Program-made: the position numbers and the translations under genes
From: UBA3871 sp041797745
Lineage (GTDB): Bacteria; Bacillota; Clostridia; Peptostreptococcales; Anaerovoracaceae
Reading direction: 5' to 3'
DNA: 35,519 nucleotides
NCBI GenBank assembly: GCA_041797745.1
Contig: JBHBZU010000032.1
Location: 1-35,519, forward strand
In this document: positions 31,692-35,519 of the stretch, in pieces
Position numbering within the stretch: position 1 is the first letter of the stretch
How the letters are laid out: each line of letters begins with the position of its first letter
Notes under the pieces: model-generated
Database searches by the model: none
The model's input: the letters and a program-made list of their open reading frames with translations, nothing else
Told to the model about the DNA's origin: nothing

Positions 31692-31782
31692 GCTTGTACT
31701 TTATTGGTGCGTAAGCTATAAAACACCCCCACCTCTATATATTAAAAATTTTGAGCTTGTACTTTATTGGTGCGTAAGCTAT
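31692..31782. repeat. Two exact 28-bp direct repeats, 63 bp apart
   Basis: The 28 bases at 31692-31719 (starting GCTTGTACTTTATTGG, ending GCGTAAGCTAT) recur without change at 31755-31782, separated by 35 AT-rich bases. Each unit starts GCTT and ends near AAGC, giving weak dyad symmetry. The stretch 31658-31943 has no gene; besides this repeat pair it holds the hairpin at 31867-31892. Confidence 0.85.
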
Positions 31783-31866
31783 TATTAATTTATAATCTAA
31801 ATTAGTTTAATCTTGATTAATATGTTATATCCTTGATTTTTAGAATTTACGGATGAAGATATGATG

Positions 31867-31892
31867 AAATGACCGAATCACGTGGGTCATTT
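31867..31892 (+). other. Hairpin in the leader of the 28-residue ORF
   Basis: AAATGACC (31867-31874) and GGTCATTT (31885-31892) form a perfect 8-bp stem with a 10-base loop. No real T-run follows, so a regulatory or protein-binding role is more likely than termination. Confidence 0.45.
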
Positions 31893-31943
31893 ATATCAAG
31901 AATTTGTAAATACGTTAATTATCAAATAAGAAAGGAGTTAGAG

Positions 31944-32030
31944 ATGGCAGGAATCAGCAGCATGCTTTTAATTATTGGAGTTGTAGTTGTTATCGTAGGG
32001 GCATTGCTTCTCACAAATCTTAGAAGATAG
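31944..32030 (+). CDS. 28-residue single-helix membrane micro-protein
   Basis: ATG at 31944 is preceded by AAAGGAG with 7-base spacing. The frame runs 28 codons to TAG. The peptide starts MAGISSM, has one uninterrupted hydrophobic helix (about residues 8-24, rich in Ile, Val, Leu) and ends TNLRR, the positive-inside pattern of a small inner-membrane peptide. It is flanked by its own hairpins and lies between the arc operon and the yjiH gene. I do not recognise it; similar micro-proteins often modulate transporters or sensors. The strong ribosome site and clean helix support translation. Confidence 0.6.
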   Translation: MAGISSMLLIIGVVVVIVGALLLTNLRR

Positions 32031-32085
32031 GAAAGTTTTATATATTAAAATTTTTTAAGCAGAGGAGCAAAAAGGTTATAAGATG

Positions 32086-32140
32086 TTTGGCGGTGTCAAA
32101 TAACATAGTAAAAAGCTATCATACCTTTGGCAGTGTCAAA
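32086..32140. promoter_or_regulatory. Two copies of a 15-bp near-palindrome, 40 bp apart
   Basis: TTTGGCGGTGTCAAA (32086-32100) and TTTGGCAGTGTCAAA (32126-32140) are near-identical and nearly self-complementary. The spacing of about four helical turns suits a looping repressor, but the sites lie at the 3' ends of both flanking genes, so the purpose is unclear. Confidence 0.45.
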
Positions 32141-32148
32141 CTGAATAA

Positions 32149-32174
32149 AAAAACAGGGCTTGCGCCCTGTTTTT
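32149..32174. terminator. Bidirectional terminator between the micro-ORF and yjiH
   Basis: A perfect 11-bp stem AAAAACAGGGC (32149-32159) / GCCCTGTTTTT (32164-32174) has loop TTGC and T-runs on both strands. Confidence 0.92.
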
Positions 32175-32194
32175 CTTTATATTAGTCTATGTAT

Positions 32195-33559
32195 TTAACT
32201 AAATATCAAATGTGAAATTGGTACTACGATAAGAATTGAAATGATAGTACGCTCGATAAATATCACGAAGAGTTCCCAGAGGTTTATAGGAAGTTTTGAA
32301 GAGAGGATAAGTCCGCCTACTTCGTCAAGGAAGAGAACCTGTGTGATGGAGATAACTGCTACTACAAATCTTGTAATTGCACTTGGATTATCTGCGATAA
32401 GGATTGCAGGAGTGAACATATCTGTGAAACCTACAACCATTGTACCTGCTGCAGCCTCAGCTTCCGGAAGTCCAAGAATATTGAAGAGAGGTACAAACGG
32501 AGCCCCAAGCCATGTAAAGATAGGAGTATAGGATGCGAGTACCAATGCAATAGTACCGATTGCCATAACTGTAGGAAGAACTCCAAACCACATACCGAAG
32601 CAGTTTTTAGCACCGTTTGCGAAAAATTCGCCTAAACCTGTGTGCTTGGAAACTCTTTCCATAGCGAGATGCATACCGAACTGGTGTGAGCTCTTAAACT
32701 CTGCCGGAATAGTGTCAGGCATTGCATTACCCTCAACAAGATATGTTTCAGGCTTCTTTCTGATAGGATAAAGTCTTGGGCAGATGATAGCGCAGACAAC
32801 ACCTACGAAACAGATGAGTAAATAGTAAATACCAAAGTACTGTGCAAGTCCTACTTCAGAAAGTACAACCAAACTGAAAGTGATAGATACTGCTGAGAAA
32901 GTAGTAGCGATAATGGTTGCTTCCTTTGCGTTGTAGTAACCACCCTCGTACTGATTGTTTGTAAGCATTACGCCGAGAGTACCGTCACCAATCCATGAAG
33001 TGATACAGTCAACAGCAGCACGACCAGGAACCTTGAATACAGGACGCATAATCTTTGTAAGCATAGCACCTACATACTCAAGAAGTCCGAAATCGAGCAG
33101 AAGCGGTAAAAGGAAGCTCGCGAATAAGAAGATGATAACAAGACCACAAACGAGGTCAAAGGCTAAACCACCCTGATCTGCGCCTGCGATAGCTTCAATA
33201 ATTACGTTGCTTGTATTAAGGGTTTCAGCCTGTGTGAGATATGTCAGCCATACAGCGACACAACCGATAATACGCATTACAGTCCAAATAGGACCGCACT
33301 CGAAAGTGTTCTTCATGATTTTGCTTTCTGTGATGAACTTTGGTTTAGCAAGACCAATAAGTGACATCACAGCAGAGAGAGTAATAATTCCAAGACATAA
33401 AATAGGGATATAGTCCCCGATAACACCTGACAACTTGTCAGCAAGAATCTTGACTAAAATAGTCCAAGAATCTTCAAAGTAGACCGGCACCATAAACAGT
33501 GCGATACCAAGAATTGATGGTATTAGAAATTTAGCTTTTAGAGCGGCTTTTTTTTCCAT
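32195..33559 (-). CDS. YjiH-family membrane protein (nucleoside-recognition/GATE domain)
   Basis: This 454-residue polytopic membrane protein has about ten hydrophobic helices. Residues near 180-240 carry the GATE-type gate block (VPGRAAVDCITSWIGDGTLGVMLTNNQYEGGYYNAKEA, where WIGDGTLGVM and EGGYYNAKEA are the conserved parts of YjiH proteins). Substrate is unknown; the family includes putative transporters. It is monocistronic on the minus strand, with AGGAG before the ATG and a strong terminator 21 bases after the stop. Location beside the arc operon invites, but does not prove, a role in arginine or ornithine movement. Confidence 0.88.
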   Translation of the reverse strand: MEKKAALKAKFLIPSILGIALFMVPVYFEDSWTILVKILADKLSGVIGDYIPILCLGIITLSAVMSLIGLAKPKFITESKIMKNTFECGPIWTVMRIIGCVAVWLTYLTQAETLNTSNVIIEAIAGADQGGLAFDLVCGLVIIFLFASFLLPLLLDFGLLEYVGAMLTKIMRPVFKVPGRAAVDCITSWIGDGTLGVMLTNNQYEGGYYNAKEATIIATTFSAVSITFSLVVLSEVGLAQYFGIYYLLICFVGVVCAIICPRLYPIRKKPETYLVEGNAMPDTIPAEFKSSHQFGMHLAMERVSKHTGLGEFFANGAKNCFGMWFGVLPTVMAIGTIALVLASYTPIFTWLGAPFVPLFNILGLPEAEAAAGTMVVGFTDMFTPAILIADNPSAITRFVVAVISITQVLFLDEVGGLILSSKLPINLWELFVIFIERTIISILIVVPISHLIFS

Positions 33560-33609
33560 ACTTTTCTCCTTTTTTTTTGTTTTTTCAAAATATTTAACAT
33601 ATCAATTTA

Positions 33610-33638
33610 ATGGTACCTTAATAGCAGGTTATTGTCAA
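33610..33638 (-). promoter_or_regulatory. Promoter of the yjiH gene
   Basis: On the minus strand a perfect TTGACA (33638-33633) and TACCAT (33615-33610) are 17 bases apart, giving a leader of about 45 bases. Confidence 0.65.
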
Positions 33639-33798
33639 GGCAAAAGGGGGAAAATATCCATTAAAGTTGCTATGTGCTAACTCTTTATATTCCTTATTTT
33701 TCAATGCTTGCAGACCAGGAATGTTTTGATAAAAGAACAAGTACACATATAAGTTGTGACCTATGAAAGCTAGGGGAAGCCAAGAAAAAGTTGAGAAG

Positions 33799-33820
33799 AG
33801 TTAATGAAAAGTTAATGAAA
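33799..33820. promoter_or_regulatory. Tandem 11-bp repeat, possible OmpR/PhoP-class site
   Basis: AGTTAATGAAA occurs twice in a row (33799-33809, 33810-33820) with a weaker AGTTGAGAAG just before. Read on the minus strand it is CATTAACTTTT repeated, resembling the CATTAA-phased repeat upstream of trkA. Confidence 0.4.
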
Positions 33821-33985
33821 ACAAAGATATCTATTCAGTATATTAAGTATAGAAGTAGGAAGAAAACCAAGAAAAGTGAATGAAAATAAAAATGAAAGTG
33901 AAAGTGGAAGTGAAAGTGAACGCAAAAGAAAATTAACTAAAACCTGTGAAAAACAGTGCTAACTAAGATTTGAAAGAAAAAACAA
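33821..33985. repeat. Purine-rich stretch with a hexamer repeat; no gene seen in 33560-34051
   Basis: Four hexamers (GAAAGT, GAAAGT, GGAAGT, GAAAGT) run from 33894 to 33917 inside a long A/G-rich plus strand. No frame with a ribosome site is present in the 490-bp gap between yjiH and nhaC; it otherwise holds the yjiH promoter, the 11-bp repeats and the nhaC terminator. Confidence 0.5.
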
Positions 33986-34008
33986 ACCCGCGGAAAATTT
34001 CCGCGGGT
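33986..34008 (-). terminator. Terminator of the nhaC-like gene
   Basis: A near-perfect 23-base palindrome (ACCCGCGG / CCGCGGGT arms) is followed on the minus strand by a TTTGTTTTTT tail. Confidence 0.85.
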
Positions 34009-34051
34009 AATATTTTGCTCAAATTCGAATTTGATTTATTTGTTTTAGAAA

Positions 34052-35462
34052 TTAAGCTTCTAAAGCTGCAGCAGCTTCTTCCTGAAGCTTCTTTCTTGCT
34101 TCCATAACTGCTTCATACTGTTCGTCAGTCATCTTTGTCATAGTGAAGCCTGTGAAACCATAGATTACGGAAACGATAGGGTTAACGTAGTTCATGATTG
34201 CGAATGGAGCATATCCACCAGGACCCCACTGCTTAACGCCTAAGAAGTTAGCCATAGTTGCACCGCAAGTGTTCCATGGGAAGAAGTTGGATGTAATAGT
34301 TCCGCAGTCTTCCAAAGCTCTGGAAAGGTTCTGTGGAGCAAGATGTCTGTCTTCGAAAGCTTCCTTGAACATTCTACCAGGGAGAATGATGGAAAGATAC
34401 TGGTCGCAGCAGATACCGTTTACGATGAGGCAGCAGAGCTCTGTAGCGAGTACGAGTCCGCCTGTTCCCTTAGCGAGCTTGAGTAATGCTTCTGCAACAG
34501 CACCCATGATTCCGGAAACGTCTACAATACCACCGAAGCACATTGCGCACATAATGAGGGAGATAGTCCAGAACATTCCCTGCATACCGGAACCGGAGAG
34601 GAGCTTAGCGAGCTTTTCGATAACGAGTGTTGGATCATCACCAGGGTTACCCATAGCGATACCGTTGTTTAAGATGTTGAAAATGTTGTACTTAACAGCA
34701 CTAGCATCTTCGCCAAGAGCAGCACCAACTGCTTCAGAGTTCCAGAAGAAGAAAGGAACGCCGAGAACAACACCACCGAGTAAGGATGGTAATGCAGGTA
34801 ACTTCATAGCTACAGCTACAATTACGAATACAGGTGGGATGAGAGTCAGAATGGAAATTCTGGAAGAAGCCTGAATAAAATCAAGAATCTCATTGATAGT
34901 CTCTAAATCAGCATTTCCGGAACTCTTGGAGAATCCCATAACAAGAAATGCAACCCAAGCGATTAAGCAGGAAGCACCGGAAGTATAAACCATGTGCTTA
35001 ATGTGTGTAAATAAAGAAGTTCCTGCAATAGCCGGAGCTAAGTTAGTTGTATCTGACATTGGAGACATCTTATCGCCAAAGTATGCGCCGGATACTACAG
35101 CACCTGCTGTCATAGCCGGGCTGAATCCGAGAGCTGTACCAACACCGATGAGAGCAACACCCATGGAACCAGCTGTGGACCATGAAGAACCTGTTGCTAA
35201 AGATACGATAGAACAAAGAATACAAGCTGTAAATAAGAAAATCTTAGGGCTGATAATCTTGATACCGTAATACATCATTGATGGAATAGTACCAGCAGCC
35301 ATCCAAGAAGCGATCATGCTACCTACGATAGCGAGAATGAGACAAGCCTGCATAGATCTGTCGATGTTAGCGAGGATACCCTTTTCAAGATACGACCACT
35401 TCCATCCGTTTGCGCAAGCAACAGCAGTACCGATTGCAGCTGCAGCCAGTAAAGCGATATGA
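34052..35462 (-). CDS. nhaC: NhaC-family Na+/H+ antiporter, 5' part missing
   Basis: At least 470 residues of an ion-transporter-superfamily antiporter are encoded. Recognisable blocks are GTIPSMMYYG, LATGSSWSTAGSMGVALIGVG, GAVVSGAYFGDKMSPMSDTTNLAPAIAG and, late, NGICCDQYLSIILPGRMF and PWNTCGATMANFLGV, all typical of NhaC. It exchanges cations across the membrane and would suit a cell with a sodium ATPase. Some relatives move malate/lactate or amino acids, so the substrate is not certain. The frame is open upstream of the ATG at 35353 (EAHIALLAAAAIG then ANGWKWSYLEKGI), so the true start lies further right, but at 35463 the sequence switches to an inverted copy of the gene's own interior and the natural N-terminus is lost. 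Confidence 0.9.
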
Positions 35463-35519
35463 GCTTCGGTGGTATTGTAGACGTTTCCGGAATCATGGGT
35501 GCTGTTGCAGAAGCATTAC
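35463..35519. repeat. Exact 57-bp inverted copy of nhaC-internal sequence at the window end
   Basis: Bases 35463-35519 are the exact reverse complement of 34483-34539. Read on the plus strand they encode GGIVDVSGIMGAVAEAL, the same peptide that nhaC encodes on the minus strand. The copy runs off the window, so its full size is unknown. A true inversion joint or a chimeric assembly end are both possible. Confidence 0.9.

Noticed and set aside
31692..31782. A one-spacer CRISPR array
   Set aside because: Repeat and spacer lengths fit, but there are only two repeats, the spacer is AT-rich like its surroundings, and no cas gene is in the window.
32084..32103. Six-codon leader peptide (MFGGVK) over the first palindrome
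   Set aside because: GAGGAG lies too far upstream and no downstream plus-strand gene exists to be attenuated.

Overview
The window reads like a chromosomal segment of an anaerobic, low-to-moderate G+C Bacillota of class Clostridia, possibly an amino-acid fermenter of the Family XIII/Anaerovoracaceae type. That assignment is inference. It rests on strong Shine-Dalgarno sites, frequent GTG/TTG starts, a sodium-type V-ATPase operon in the Enterococcus hirae ntp order, and an arginine deiminase pathway.

Layout. 1-6.8 kb: housekeeping genes serC, a D,D-carboxypeptidase, uvrC, a DUF1292 gene, an unlisted 56-residue minus-strand membrane protein, and a cysteine-rich FAD oxidoreductase. 6.8-8.4 kb: a tRNA-Leu(CAG) with its own promoter, followed by a small accessory patch in which the tRNA 3' end plus terminator is duplicated around a self-inhibited (class III) Fic gene, with a decayed gene next to it. 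8.4-13.3 kb: a potassium module. trkH and an abbreviated trkA run left, and a KdpD/KdpE-like two-component system runs right. The shared intergenic region holds 11-bp phased direct repeats. 13.4-21.9 kb: nine V-ATPase genes (ntpF-I-K-E-C-G-A-B-D), with sodium-site residues in NtpK and an unusually short NtpE. 22-28.2 kb: a cytidylate-kinase-like gene, a HutD-like membrane protein, a frameshifted yfcE-type phosphodiesterase, mreB, a THUMP RNA methyltransferase, and a MocR-type regulator lacking the PLP lysine. 28.3-31.7 kb: arcB-arcA-arcC. 31.7-32.2 kb: a dense intergenic region with a 28-bp repeat pair, hairpins, a 28-residue membrane ORF and two palindromes. 32.2-35.5 kb: YjiH-family and NhaC-family membrane proteins on the minus strand. 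The last 57 bases are an exact inverted copy of an internal piece of nhaC, which suggests a rearrangement or a chimeric contig end.

How the parts fit. Arginine catabolism by ArcA/ArcB/ArcC yields ATP. The V-ATPase can couple ATP to a sodium gradient, which NhaC- and Trk-type transporters could use or balance. The Kdp-like sensor pair probably controls the divergent trk genes, since no kdpFABC is present here. I found no clearly novel multi-gene system. The strongest leads are the tRNA/Fic repeat patch, the lysine-less MocR regulator, the abbreviated TrkA with its phased operator and apparently leaderless kdpD-like gene, and the repeat-rich region with a micro-ORF downstream of arcC.
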